Notes under the pieces: model-generated | Told to the model about the DNA's origin: nothing | Databases searched by the model: none | The model's input: the letters and a program-made list of their open reading frames with translations, nothing else | Translations under genes and position numbers: made by a program | Part shown: piece by piece, positions 24,961-33,946 of the stretch | Layout: the number at the start of each line of letters is the position of its first letter | How positions within the stretch are numbered: position 1 is the stretch's first letter | DNA from: Gordonia sp. 'Campus' | Lineage (GTDB): Bacteria > Actinomycetota > Actinomycetes > Mycobacteriales > Mycobacteriaceae | Assembly (NCBI RefSeq): GCF_022206305.1 | Contig: NZ_JAKOIW010000011.1 | Location: forward strand, 157,327-221,326 | DNA length: 64,000 nucleotides | Direction: 5' to 3'

Positions 24961-25425
24961 ATGACGCACACCACACGGACCTTCACCAGTGTCGACGAAC
25001 TCAAGGCCGCGATCGGCGAGGATCTCGGGTCGGGCGAGTGGCTCGAGATCACCCAGGAACGGGTCGATGCCTTCGCGGACGCCACCGGGGATCATCAGTG
25101 GATTCACGTCGACCCGGAGCGCGCGAAGTCCGGCCCGTTCGGTACGACCATCGCGCACGGGTACCTCACGGTGTCGTTGCTGCCGATGATCGCCGGCAAG
25201 ATCTTCACCGTCGAAGGCCCCAAGCTGGTCCTCAACTACGGGATGAACAAGCTGCGCTTCCCGAATCCGGTGAAGGTCGGCGCGCGTATTCGCTCCAACG
25301 CGGTGATCACCTCGATCGAGGAGACGCCGAAGGGCGTGAACATGGTCGTCACCAACACGGTGGAGATCGAGGGAGAAACCAAGCCCGCGTGCGTCGCCGA
25401 GAACCTCCGCGTCCTCGTCTTCTGA
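24961..25425 (+). CDS. MaoC-like (R)-enoyl/3-hydroxyacyl-CoA hydratase (HtdZ-like)
   Basis: A 154-residue single-hotdog hydratase closely resembling M. tuberculosis Rv0130 (HtdZ) as I recall its sequence. The hydratase motif is FADATGDHQWIHVDPERA followed by GPFGTTIAHGYLTVSLLP, with Asp and His as catalytic residues. It hydrates trans-2-enoyl-CoA to the (R)-3-hydroxyacyl-CoA, in lipid breakdown or synthesis. The context near aceA and fadB2 fits fatty acid metabolism. It ends 28 bases before the convergent lipase gene. Confidence 0.9.
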   Translation: MTHTTRTFTSVDELKAAIGEDLGSGEWLEITQERVDAFADATGDHQWIHVDPERAKSGPFGTTIAHGYLTVSLLPMIAGKIFTVEGPKLVLNYGMNKLRFPNPVKVGARIRSNAVITSIEETPKGVNMVVTNTVEIEGETKPACVAENLRVLVF

Positions 25426-25452
25426 CCAACGATCTGCCCGGCGATCCGGCGG

Positions 25453-26859
25453 TCACCTTCGACAATCGCTGACCGCCGGCTCGCCGGACAGTCGTCGGTC
25501 GAGCCAGTCCATCGCGACCGGAAAGCCCAGCAGCGCACCGGTGATGTGCTCGCCGAAGATCTCCCGGTAGGCCGCGTTCACGCCGTGCGCGCACTGCTCG
25601 CGGAACAACGCCCGGGCCCCCGCCGCGGGTATCCACCACTCGTGGGTGCCGTGATAGATCAGCAGGGGTGTCGCCGATCCCAGGTCCGACATCCGCGTCA
25701 GCCGGTAGATCCGCTCGGCCGTCGGTGACCGGAACGGATCGGGATCTCGGGAGAGCAGTTGCATGGGCATGAAGCTTCCGCCCCCGACCGCCGCGGGAAT
25801 CACGCACACGTTCTTCAGCGGCGACGTCGCGAGCCATCGGGCCGGACGATTCGCCAACGCGAGGATCTCCGTGCGTTCCCGCGCGATGCCGAGGGTCGCG
25901 GCGTGGAAGAGTCCGGTGGCGAGGTTGGCGTTCATGCTGCCGACGAGCGTGCGGAAGTCGGCCGGCACGCCGCCGAGGGCCGCACCCACGACACGTTCGA
26001 CGAGCTCCGGCGCGTAACCGCGCAGCAGCTTCGTCGCGCCGTGCGTGGCGATTGCGCCGCCCGAGTAGCCGGTCAACGCGATCCGGCTGCGGCGCAACGA
26101 GTCCGGCTCGGCGCGGAGTGCGGCGCGGATGGCGTCGAGTATCACGTGCCCGGCCAGTACCGGCTCGGCGTACGCCATCCGAGGTCCCTGGTGGTCGGGA
26201 ACGAGAACCGCGTGTCCGGCATACAGCGCGAGCTGTGTGGTCGGTGGGATCAGGTCGGTGACGCCGGTGGCGATGGAGAAGCCATGCGCGAGAGTGACAC
26301 CCGGTGTGCAGGCAGCGCCCAGGGAGTCGATCGGCAGATTGTTCACCAGCAACGGCATCGGCGTACGAGCCGAGTGTCGCGGGAACAGCAGGGTCGCCGT
26401 GCCATAGACAGGCGCCCCGTTCGCGTCGGTGCTGCGGAACTTCAGCAGGGTGGCCGAGCGGAGGGGTACGGTCACCACCGGCGCGGACGATGCCGTCACG
26501 TCGCGTGTGGCGATCACCTGACCCGGTGTGTATTCGCCGAGGTCGGCCGGCCACCGGTCGAACATCGGGTCTCCGGTGGGCGAGGGGAGTATCGCCTCCC
26601 GCAACTCCAGTGTGCGGTGGTCGAAACCGGTGGAACGCGCGCGCAGGGGAATCGACTCGAGGTGGGGGACAGGCGCATCGGGGATCGCGCTGTCGGCGAG
26701 GTCGGCCAACGGCGGTGGGACCGCCATCATATTGGGTGGGTCGGCGGGAGCGGGCCCGGCGACGGCGAACCCGAGCATCGCCGACAGACAGGCGACGATG
26801 GCGGTGGTCACCCAGCGGCCCGTCGGCCTGCGTCGCTGTCGGTGCGAGTCTCCCGGCAT
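25453..26859 (-). CDS. Secretory lipase (LIP family), copy 1
   Basis: A 468-residue exported alpha/beta hydrolase. Arg-rich HRQRRRPTGRW precedes a hydrophobic segment and APADPP, consistent with a Sec or Tat signal peptide. The nucleophile elbow is LTGYSGGAIATH (Ser), the acid is probably in LLIYHGTHEWW..., and the His is in IFGEHITGALLGF. The C-terminus carries a Cys pair (CAHG, SDCRR). The second ATG (26859) is preferred because GGAGG lies six bases upstream. It is head to head with a paralogue of identical length at 27,163. Confidence 0.87.
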   Translation of the reverse strand: MPGDSHRQRRRPTGRWVTTAIVACLSAMLGFAVAGPAPADPPNMMAVPPPLADLADSAIPDAPVPHLESIPLRARSTGFDHRTLELREAILPSPTGDPMFDRWPADLGEYTPGQVIATRDVTASSAPVVTVPLRSATLLKFRSTDANGAPVYGTATLLFPRHSARTPMPLLVNNLPIDSLGAACTPGVTLAHGFSIATGVTDLIPPTTQLALYAGHAVLVPDHQGPRMAYAEPVLAGHVILDAIRAALRAEPDSLRRSRIALTGYSGGAIATHGATKLLRGYAPELVERVVGAALGGVPADFRTLVGSMNANLATGLFHAATLGIARERTEILALANRPARWLATSPLKNVCVIPAAVGGGSFMPMQLLSRDPDPFRSPTAERIYRLTRMSDLGSATPLLIYHGTHEWWIPAAGARALFREQCAHGVNAAYREIFGEHITGALLGFPVAMDWLDRRLSGEPAVSDCRR

Positions 26860-27162
26860 CGGACACCTCCGCATGGCGGCCGCGTCGTCGCGACCGCTCA
26901 CCTCCGCAGACTAGGACAGCAGACTGGGACGATTGACCCATCCGGCCCGACGGTGTCCGGTCCGCAACCGAAATGTGATGTGTGCCATAACGTCAGCGTC
27001 GATGCTGGCGAGACGTGTAGTTCGATCGGGTGAAGATTCGTGGCGGGCTGCAACCGGACATCAGCCCGTCTAGCATCAAGCGGGTTCGTGTACGAGCTCG
27101 AGCCAGGCTGCCCAGCGGGGGTGCGCCGACCCTGGATCGCTGTTGTGACAGGAGGGTTGGCG
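26860..27162. other. Divergent promoter region between two lipase genes (303 bp)
   Basis: No gene is supported here. The region carries both start regions and a GGAGGG ribosome-binding site for the rightward gene (27,151-27,156). I see no clear -10/-35 pair, palindrome or RNA gene. Confidence 0.5.
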
Positions 27163-28569
27163 ATGCCGATGTTGGGGAACTGGCAGCGTTCGACGTTGCG
27201 GGTGATGGCCGGCGCGGGTCTGGCACTGACGATGATGATCGGTGCCGTGGGAGGCCCGGCCGTCGTGCGAGCCGAGCCGCCGAACCTCGGGCCGGTCCCT
27301 TCCGGGGTTCCCGAGGGCATCGACGCAGCTGTGCCCGCGCCACCGGTGAAGTCGTTGCGGCACATACCCGATCGCGCTGTGACTCCCGGAGCCTCGCATG
27401 AGATGCAGGAGCTTCGCGAGGCGATCATGCCCTCCCCGAGCGGCGACCGGTTCTTCGATCACTGGCCCGCGGACCTCGCGAGCCGTGCGCCGGGAGATGT
27501 CATCGCCTCACGCGACGTCATGCGCGCGACGCAGCTGTTGATGACCGTTCCGTTGCGGTCGGCTCGCCAGATCAAGTTCCGCAGCGTCGACGCCGCCGAC
27601 CGGCCGATCTTCGGTACCGCGACCCTCCTCGTCCCGGCCAAGGCGTGGAAGGGGCCGCGTCCACGCCCGGTGTTGATCCACAACTCGCCGATCGTCGCGC
27701 TGGGTACGAAATGCACGCCCGGCTACACGCTGGCCCACGGATACCACGCGGATACCAACATCACCGACCTCATCCCGCCGTTCGCGCAGCTGGCGCTCGA
27801 TCGCGGTTACGCGGTGATCGTGCCCGACCACACCGGCCCCCGAATGGCCTACGCCGAACCGTACGTCGCGGCCCACGTCATCATGGACTCGGTGCGCGCG
27901 GCGAGCCGGCTCGATCCCGACGACTTCGGCGGCGGCCCGATCGCTCTGCATGGATACTCCGGGGGCGCCATCGCGACGAACGCGGCGGCGAAGCTCGCCG
28001 ACCGCTACGCGCCGGAGCAGGCCGGTCGGATCGTCGGCGCCGCGTACGGAGGCGTTCCGGCCGACTACCGCTCCCTCGCCGGCGCGATGAACGCCAACCT
28101 CGCGACCGGGGTGTTCCACGCCGCGATGCTCGGTGTGGCGCGCGAGCGTCCCGAAGTGCTCGCCATGGCCAACAACGCCGCACGCTGGCTCGCGACGTCG
28201 CCGATGCGCGACCTGTGCACCTCCGGCATGGGCATCCTCGGTGTCTCGCACGTGCCCACCCAGCTGCTCTCGACCGATCCCGATCCTTTCCACTCGCCCC
28301 TGGCCGAGCGGTTGTTCGCGATCACGTCGATGAGGGATCTCCGGGCGACGATGCCGGTGCGCATCTATCACGGCACCTACGAGTGGTGGATTCCGGCGAC
28401 CCAGGCACGTGCACTGTTCGCTCAGCAGTGCGCGCTCGGGGCATCGGCGTCCTACCGCGAGTATCCGGCCGAGCACATGACCGGCATCTTCGCCGGCCTC
28501 CCGGACACGTTGACCTGGCTGGACGATCGTCTGCGCGGGGTGCCCGCGCGGGACGAATGCCGACGGTGA
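27163..28569 (+). CDS. Secretory lipase (LIP family), copy 2
   Basis: A 468-residue paralogue of the divergent neighbour. The signal peptide is TLRVMAGAGLALTMMIGAVGG with cleavage near VRAEPP. The catalytic Ser is in LHGYSGGAIATN and the His in YPAEHMTGIFAGL; conserved blocks LREAIMPSPSGD, CTPGYTLAHGY and IYHGTYEWWIP align with copy 1. It should hydrolyse triacylglycerol or related esters outside the cell. GGAGGG 27,151-27,156 fixes ATG 27163. Its stop touches the convergent ramB stop with no spacer. Confidence 0.88.
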   Translation: MPMLGNWQRSTLRVMAGAGLALTMMIGAVGGPAVVRAEPPNLGPVPSGVPEGIDAAVPAPPVKSLRHIPDRAVTPGASHEMQELREAIMPSPSGDRFFDHWPADLASRAPGDVIASRDVMRATQLLMTVPLRSARQIKFRSVDAADRPIFGTATLLVPAKAWKGPRPRPVLIHNSPIVALGTKCTPGYTLAHGYHADTNITDLIPPFAQLALDRGYAVIVPDHTGPRMAYAEPYVAAHVIMDSVRAASRLDPDDFGGGPIALHGYSGGAIATNAAAKLADRYAPEQAGRIVGAAYGGVPADYRSLAGAMNANLATGVFHAAMLGVARERPEVLAMANNAARWLATSPMRDLCTSGMGILGVSHVPTQLLSTDPDPFHSPLAERLFAITSMRDLRATMPVRIYHGTYEWWIPATQARALFAQQCALGASASYREYPAEHMTGIFAGLPDTLTWLDDRLRGVPARDECRR

Positions 28570-30006
28570 TCAGGAAGGGCGATTCTCGGTCAGGCTCATG
28601 TACGGCGAGACGCTGCTGCTGTGCTCGTCGATACGCAGGGACGCCCCGAGTGCCGGGAAGGCACGCTGGGCACAGTTGGTCCGTTCACAGACGCGGCAAC
28701 CGGCACCGATCGGCGTGACATGTGCTTGCGGGCCGATCTCCAGCCCGTCGGAGTAGATCACCCGGGCAGCATGGCGCAGTTCGCATCCCATCCCGATGGC
28801 GAAGGTCTTGCCGGGTTGGCCGTAGCGGGTGGCCCGGCGTTCGACGGTCCGTGCGACCCAGAAATAGTTACGCCCGTCGGGCATCTCGGCGATCTGCGTG
28901 ATGATCTTCCCGGGATAGGCGAACGTCTCGTAGACGTTCCACAGCGGACACGTGCCGCCACTCGACGAGAAGTGGAAACCGGTGGCCGACTGACGCTTCG
29001 ACATGTTGCCCGCACGGTCCACGCGGACGAACGACCATGGGATGCCACGGAGGTTGGGTCGTTGCAGGGTTGAGAGCCGGTGACAGACGGTTTCGTAGGA
29101 GACGGCGTAGAACGCCGACAGGCGCTCGATGTCGTACCGGAAATCCTCTGCCGCTCCATGGAATTGGCCATAGGGGAGCACGACGGCCGCGGCGAAGTAG
29201 TTGGCCAGTCCCAGAAGTCCGAGGGCCCGGGCGTCGGCGCTGCTGAAGTTCGCCTCGTCGACCAGCTTGTCGAGGAGGTCCTGGTATTCCAGGTAGCAGA
29301 GCTCGCTGGCCAGTTTGAAGGTGCGTTGTCCCGCGGAGAGGGAGGCGGAGAACTCGAGGCGTCGTTGTTCGCGGTTGAACCGGTGCAGGGTGTAGTCGCC
29401 GAGGTCCACGCGCCGGACGATGCTGATGCCGTGGACGTTCTCGATCCGGTTCATGATCTCGCGCCGGATGTCCGCGGAGTGCATGCGCATCCGCGCCGTC
29501 ATCTCCTCGGCGGCGACGTCGAGTTCGTGGATGTAGTTGCGGCGTTGATAGAAGTAGTCACGCACCTCCTCGTGCGGGGCGCTGATGGTCCCGCGCATGC
29601 TGCGGTCGCCTCGCTCGTCGGTGGCCGCGGCGAGCTGATCGGTCGCGACGCGGTACCGCCGGTGCAGGTTCACCATCGCCTGCGCCATTTCCGGGTGCGC
29701 AGCGACCATGGCGCTGATCCCCTGCGCGTCGAGCGCGCCGGGGGAGGCCTCGAGATCGTCGTCGAGCAGCGCCTCACGGAGCTCGGCGACGAGCCGGACG
29801 TCGTCCTGGGAGTCGAAGAACCCGGCGTCGACGCCGAACGCCTCGGTGATCTTGTGCAGCACCGACGCGGTCAGCGGTCGGGCGTCGTGTTCGATCTGGT
29901 TGAGATACGACGCCGAGATCGACAGTGTCTGCGCGAGCGCCACCTGCGACAACCCGCGTTCCGACCGTAGCTGCCGCAGTCGCGATCCGACATAGGTCCG
30001 GCTCAT
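28570..30006 (-). CDS. ramB: RamB-type regulator of acetate/glyoxylate metabolism
   Basis: A 478-residue XRE-family regulator. The HTH spans residues 6-60 (LRQLRSERGLSQVALAQTLSISASYLNQIEHDARPLT). An IrrE-like middle (ELCYLEYQDLLDKLVDE) and a C-terminal domain with GCRVCERTNCAQRAFP follow, the arrangement of RamB/ScfR proteins that sense acyl-CoA. M. tuberculosis RamB is of similar length and represses icl1. ATG 30006 is the natural start; the open frame beyond it is a shadow over the neighbouring genes. RamB-like boxes are found before aceA at 31,053. Confidence 0.93.
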   Translation of the reverse strand: MSRTYVGSRLRQLRSERGLSQVALAQTLSISASYLNQIEHDARPLTASVLHKITEAFGVDAGFFDSQDDVRLVAELREALLDDDLEASPGALDAQGISAMVAAHPEMAQAMVNLHRRYRVATDQLAAATDERGDRSMRGTISAPHEEVRDYFYQRRNYIHELDVAAEEMTARMRMHSADIRREIMNRIENVHGISIVRRVDLGDYTLHRFNREQRRLEFSASLSAGQRTFKLASELCYLEYQDLLDKLVDEANFSSADARALGLLGLANYFAAAVVLPYGQFHGAAEDFRYDIERLSAFYAVSYETVCHRLSTLQRPNLRGIPWSFVRVDRAGNMSKRQSATGFHFSSSGGTCPLWNVYETFAYPGKIITQIAEMPDGRNYFWVARTVERRATRYGQPGKTFAIGMGCELRHAARVIYSDGLEIGPQAHVTPIGAGCRVCERTNCAQRAFPALGASLRIDEHSSSVSPYMSLTENRPS

Positions 30007-30084
30007 CACGCGCCTCCCGACCAGGTGCTCGTGCACCGAGGGTCGTCGTCCGATTCGGGGATGACCACAGGGTACGGTGACCGC

Positions 30085-30861
30085 GTGCGCACTCCCGTCG
30101 GTCGACGCCGTTCCGCAGCGGCGGTGTTCCCGGCGATCGCCGCGGTGACGCTGGCCGTCATGGCGGCCGGATGCGCAGGCGACCCGGTCAGTGCACCTGC
30201 GCCGCGTGGCCCGGCGGACATGGTCCTGTCCGCGGCGGGCCTGCCGCCCGGTTTCACCGCGGCACCGCTGTCGGTGAGCGACCTGGTCGCGGGCAACAAG
30301 GGTGCCCTCGGCGCCGCGGCGTCCGCCCGGATCACCCCGGAATTCTGCCGGCCGACCGCCGATACGGCTCTCAACCCGCAACTGACCGCAGACAACTCGG
30401 CGGTGCTGGCCGCGCGCGACGGGGACACCGCCAATCTCGTCGAGGTGGTCACCACCATCCCGCGCGATGTCGACGCCGATCGTCTCACCACCACCGGCAG
30501 GTGCTCGCGTACGACGACCGAGATCACCCGCGGCAACCTGGCCGGGACCCGCGTGTCGACCGAGTACACCGAACTGGCGCTGCCGGACATCGCAGGCGGG
30601 TTGCTGGCGGGCGAGCAGATGCTGCTCACCCGGTCGGAGGTGACCACGACGCTGCCCGACGGCGGCGTCCGACGCCAGATCGGGTTCGCGGGATACGCCG
30701 TGCTCGACCGTCCCGCCTCGGGGCCGGCCACCGTCCAGCTGACTGTGACCGGTGCGCCGACGCCCGCGACGGATCCTCCGACCGAACCGGTCGAGCCGAT
30801 CGATGCCGCGGGGTTCACGCGACTCTTCGACGCGGCCGTCGAACGCGTCACGACGCCCTGA
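30085..30861 (+). CDS. Putative lipoprotein of unknown function
   Basis: A 258-residue exported protein. MRTPVGRRR is followed by a hydrophobic region and the lipobox VMAAGC, so Cys26 is the expected lipidation site. The mature part has one cysteine pair (EFCRPT, GRCSRT) and resembles the DUF5642/sensor-like lipoproteins of mycobacteria only in general character. GTG 30085 is favoured because TACGGT (30,073-30,078) lies six bases upstream, a leaderless arrangement; ATG 30061 would add eight residues. It is divergent from ramB. Confidence 0.65.
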   Translation: MRTPVGRRRSAAAVFPAIAAVTLAVMAAGCAGDPVSAPAPRGPADMVLSAAGLPPGFTAAPLSVSDLVAGNKGALGAAASARITPEFCRPTADTALNPQLTADNSAVLAARDGDTANLVEVVTTIPRDVDADRLTTTGRCSRTTTEITRGNLAGTRVSTEYTELALPDIAGGLLAGEQMLLTRSEVTTTLPDGGVRRQIGFAGYAVLDRPASGPATVQLTVTGAPTPATDPPTEPVEPIDAAGFTRLFDAAVERVTTP

Positions 30862-31328
30862 ACCACTCGCGCGGGGGGCCGCCTCCGGTCGCAGCGCACT
30901 GTGAAGGACGTCACCGAGAGCACGCGACCACTCCGATGGTTGCTCGACAGAGCCGACGAGCGGACCGCAGTCCGCGTACATACTCGCGAGTAGGAAATCC
31001 CAGTACGGACGTACTTTTTGGCACGATCGCGGCGCGGTTTCACAGACCAATATTTGCAAACTTTGCAACAGGTTGACGAAAAATAGCCCATATTTACACG
31101 TCGCGAGGGTTGGACCTGCGTGTTTGTTGTGTGGCACCCTTGCTTCAGGCACCACCGACCCGGAGACGACGGGTTCGCAAACTGGCCGAGACTGTCGCCG
31201 ATTGCGAATCTCAACCCTTTGTCCCGCCCGTCGGCTGTCTGTCAGCAGAGAGGCTCCGGCGGCGCGCCGGGCCGGTCGTCCCGTCCGCCACGGTCGGGTC
31301 GAGCAGGACAACGAAAGCGAAGTAGCCA
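30862..31328. other. aceA upstream region (467 bp) without a supported gene
   Basis: This AT-richer gap holds RamB-like boxes, a TTGACG at 31,073-31,078 that may be a -35 element, and a long 5' leader to aceA. The open frames here lack coding character. A strong, carbon-source-controlled promoter is expected. Confidence 0.6.
31053..31070. promoter_or_regulatory. RamB-like operator boxes upstream of aceA
   Basis: TTTGCAAACTTTGCAACA contains AAACTTTGCAAC, very close to the corynebacterial RamB consensus (R-R-AACTTTGCAAA) as I remember it. A further related word, TTCGCAAACT, is at 31,174-31,183. The ramB gene lies 1 kb upstream. Confidence 0.65.
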
Positions 31329-32624
31329 ATGAGCAACGTCGGAAAGCCCCGTACCGCCGCCGAGATCCAGCAGGACTGGGACACCAACCCGCGCTGGAAG
31401 GGCATCAAGCGCGACTACACCGCGGAGCAGGTCGCCCAGCTCCAGGGTTCGGTCGTCGAAGAGCACACCCTCGCCCGCCGCGGCGCCGAGATCCTGTGGG
31501 ACGGCGTCACCAAGGGCGACGGCAGCTACATCAACGCTCTGGGCGCCCTCACCGGCAACCAGGCGGTGCAGCAGGTCCGCGCCGGCCTGAAGGCCGTGTA
31601 CCTCTCGGGCTGGCAGGTCGCCGGTGACGCGAACCTCTCCGGTCACACCTACCCCGACCAGTCGCTGTACCCGGCCAACTCGGTCCCCAGCGTCGTGCGT
31701 CGTATCAACAACGCGCTCCTGCGCGCCGACGAGATCGCCCGCGTCGAGGGTGACGACAGCGTCGACAACTGGGTCGTGCCGATCGTCGCCGACGGCGAGG
31801 CCGGCTTCGGTGGCGCACTCAACGTCTACGAGCTGCAGAAGGCCATGATCGCCGCGGGTGCCGCCGGTACCCACTGGGAGGATCAGCTCGCCTCGGAGAA
31901 GAAGTGTGGCCACCTCGGTGGCAAGGTGCTCATCCCCACCCAGCAGCACGTCCGCACCCTGAACTCGGCTCGTCTGGCCGCCGACGTCGCCGGTGTGCCC
32001 ACCGTCGTCATCGCGCGCACCGACGCCGAGGCCGCGACGCTGATCACCTCGGACGTCGACGACCGCGACAAGCAGTTCGTCACCGGTGAGCGCACCGCCG
32101 AGGGCTACTACCACGTGAAGAACGGCATCGAGCCGTGCATCGAGCGTGCGAAGTCCTACGCTCCCTACGCCGACATGATCTGGATGGAGACCGGTACCCC
32201 CGATCTCGAGCTGGCTCGCAAGTTCGCCGAGGCCGTCAAGTCGGAGTTCCCCGACCAGCTGCTGTCCTACAACTGCAGCCCGTCGTTCAACTGGAGCAAG
32301 CACCTCGACGACAGCACCATCGCGAAGTTCCAGAACGAGCTGGGCGCCATGGGCTTCACCTTCCAGTTCATCACGCTGGCCGGCTTCCACTCGCTGAACT
32401 ACGGCATGTTCGACCTGGCCTACGGTTACGCCCGCGAGCAGATGACCGCCTTCGTCGACCTGCAGAACCGCGAGTTCAAGGCTGCCGACGAGCGCGGCTT
32501 CACCGCCGTCAAGCACCAGCGTGAGGTCGGCGCCGGCTACTTCGACAACATCGCCACCACTGTCGACCCGAACACCTCGACCGCGGCGCTGAAGGGCTCC
32601 ACCGAAGAGGGCCAGTTCCACTAG
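31329..32624 (+). CDS. aceA: Isocitrate lyase
   Basis: A 431-residue isocitrate lyase that splits isocitrate to glyoxylate and succinate in the glyoxylate shunt. The catalytic signature [14 protein letters not shown] carries Cys193, and further family blocks are [54 protein letters not shown] and [11 protein letters not shown]. Length is close to M. tuberculosis Icl1 (428). The start ATG 31329 has a weak GAAGTAG ribosome site. It is followed by a hairpin and then fadB2. Confidence 0.98.
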   Translation: MSNVGKPRTAAEIQQDWDTNPRWKGIKRDYTAEQVAQLQGSVVEEHTLARRGAEILWDGVTKGDGSYINALGALTGNQAVQQVRAGLKAVYLSGWQVAGDANLSGHTYPDQSLYPANSVPSVVRRINNALLRADEIARVEGDDSVDNWVVPIVADGEAGFGGALNVYELQKAMIAAGAAGTHWEDQLASEKKCGHLGGKVLIPTQQHVRTLNSARLAADVAGVPTVVIARTDAEAATLITSDVDDRDKQFVTGERTAEGYYHVKNGIEPCIERAKSYAPYADMIWMETGTPDLELARKFAEAVKSEFPDQLLSYNCSPSFNWSKHLDDSTIAKFQNELGAMGFTFQFITLAGFHSLNYGMFDLAYGYAREQMTAFVDLQNREFKAADERGFTAVKHQREVGAGYFDNIATTVDPNTSTAALKGSTEEGQFH

Positions 32625-32662
32625 GAACTCGACCGCCTCCGGCGTGATCTTGGCGAACCAGT

Positions 32663-32696
32663 CAGGCGGTCCGCGGCTTTCGCTGCGGGCCGCCTG
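32663..32696 (+). terminator. GC-rich hairpin after aceA
   Basis: A 15-bp stem (CAGGCGGTCCGCGGC and GCTGCGGGCCGCCTG) with a TTTC loop and two imperfect pairs lies 39 bases after the stop. There is no clear T-run, so it may attenuate, not fully end, transcription into fadB2. Confidence 0.55.
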
Positions 32697-32789
32697 CTGG
32701 CGTATCCAGGGCTTTGTTCCTACCCGGGGAGTTATCCACGTTCTCGCGAGATCGGTTGTCGTGTAGAACTTTCCATTCGAGGAGCCGAC

Positions 32790-33656
32790 ATGGCAAGCCA
32801 GAAGATCTCCCGCGTCGGCGTGGTGGGGGCAGGACAGATGGGCGCGGGAATCGCGGAGGTGTGCGCACGCGCCCACGCGGATGTGCTCGTCTACGAGTTC
32901 ACCAGAGAACTCGCCATCGCCGGTCGTGACCGGGTGCTGCGGTCGCTCGACCGAGGAGTGTCGAGTGGCAAATTGACCCCACGGGAGCGCGAACAAGCGT
33001 CGTCGCGTCTGCGTTTCACCTCTGACCTGGGCGATTTCGCCGATCGTCAGCTCGTCTGCGAGGCCGTCGTCGAGGACGAGGCCATCAAGACCGGGATCTT
33101 CACCGAACTCGACAAGGTCGTCCGTGATCCGGACGCGATACTCGCCTCCAACACCTCCTCCATCCCGATCATGAAGCTGGGCATGGCAACTCAGAACGCT
33201 TCGCGCGTGATCGGGCTGCATTTCTTCAATCCGGTGCCGGTGCTCCCTCTGGTCGAGCTCGTCACGACACTCATGACCACCCCGGAGGTCGGTGAGCGGG
33301 CCGAGGCCTTTGCCCACGACGTCCTGGGCAAGCAGGTCGTGCGCTCGGCCGATCGCTCCGGGTTCGTGGTGAACGCGCTCCTGGTTCCGTACCTGCTGTC
33401 ATCCATCCGCATGGTGGAGAGCGGTTTCGCGACCGTCGACGACATCGACAAGGCCATGGTTCTCGGGTGTGCTCACCCGATGGGACCGCTCAAACTGGCC
33501 GATCTCGTGGGTCTCGACACGGTCAAGGCCATCGCCGACAAGATGTACGAGGAGTTCAAGGAGCCCCTCTATTCACCTCCTCCGCTGCTGCTGCGCATGG
33601 TCGAGGCCGGACGGCTCGGCAAAAAGGCAGGCCAGGGCTTCTATCAGTACGCCTGA
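32790..33656 (+). CDS. fadB2: 3-hydroxybutyryl-CoA dehydrogenase
   Basis: A 288-residue NAD(P)-dependent dehydrogenase. The Rossmann motif is VGVVGAGQMGAGIAEV, the active-site region is SNTSSIPIMKLG and GLHFFNPVPVLPLVELV with the catalytic His, and the C-terminal domain has MGPLKLADLVGLDT. It interconverts acetoacetyl-CoA and 3-hydroxybutyryl-CoA. The gene lies downstream of aceA as in M. tuberculosis (Rv0468 after Rv0467). GGAG is seen eight bases before ATG 32790. Confidence 0.96.
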   Translation: MASQKISRVGVVGAGQMGAGIAEVCARAHADVLVYEFTRELAIAGRDRVLRSLDRGVSSGKLTPREREQASSRLRFTSDLGDFADRQLVCEAVVEDEAIKTGIFTELDKVVRDPDAILASNTSSIPIMKLGMATQNASRVIGLHFFNPVPVLPLVELVTTLMTTPEVGERAEAFAHDVLGKQVVRSADRSGFVVNALLVPYLLSSIRMVESGFATVDDIDKAMVLGCAHPMGPLKLADLVGLDTVKAIADKMYEEFKEPLYSPPPLLLRMVEAGRLGKKAGQGFYQYA

Positions 33657-33700
33657 CGTCAACGCCCGAATCGTCGTATTCGACGTGAGCTGAGTCACGA

Positions 33701-33743
33701 GTGTTAGCAAGATGCTTGCATTTGCTAGCACGTCGTGGATACT
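33701..33743 (+). promoter_or_regulatory. hbhA promoter with TTAGCA-type inverted repeat
   Basis: GTGTTAGCAA (33,701-33,710) and TTGCTAGCAC (33,722-33,731) form an inverted repeat with one mismatch. It overlaps a promoter of TTGCAT (33,716-33,721), 16 bases, then GATACT (33,738-33,743). Nearly the same arrangement precedes the Rv0474-like gene at 41,762-41,790. A leader of about 200 bases separates it from the start codon. Confidence 0.65.
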
Positions 33744-33946
33744 GGAATACGGAAACACCAATACCGATGGCGCCGCGGTTCCCTTTTCTCGCGCGGTGAC
33801 GAGCCTGAGACCAATCGGCTTGCGACACCGGACGTTTCAAGGCGACAGGCGACGGAACTCTCCGACATGCGCCCGGCGACGATGCCGAGATCAGCGAGAC
33901 CGCATGTGCTGCAGCGCGATTGGTGACCCGACCGAAGGAGTCCAGC

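Noticed and set aside
30007..31329. N-terminal extension of the ramB frame to 919 codons
   Set aside because: The extension overlaps the lipoprotein gene and the aceA promoter and has no domain; RamB begins at 30,006.
31242..33317. 691-codon leftward frame across aceA and fadB2
   Set aside because: It is antisense to two clear enzymes and has no domain of its own.
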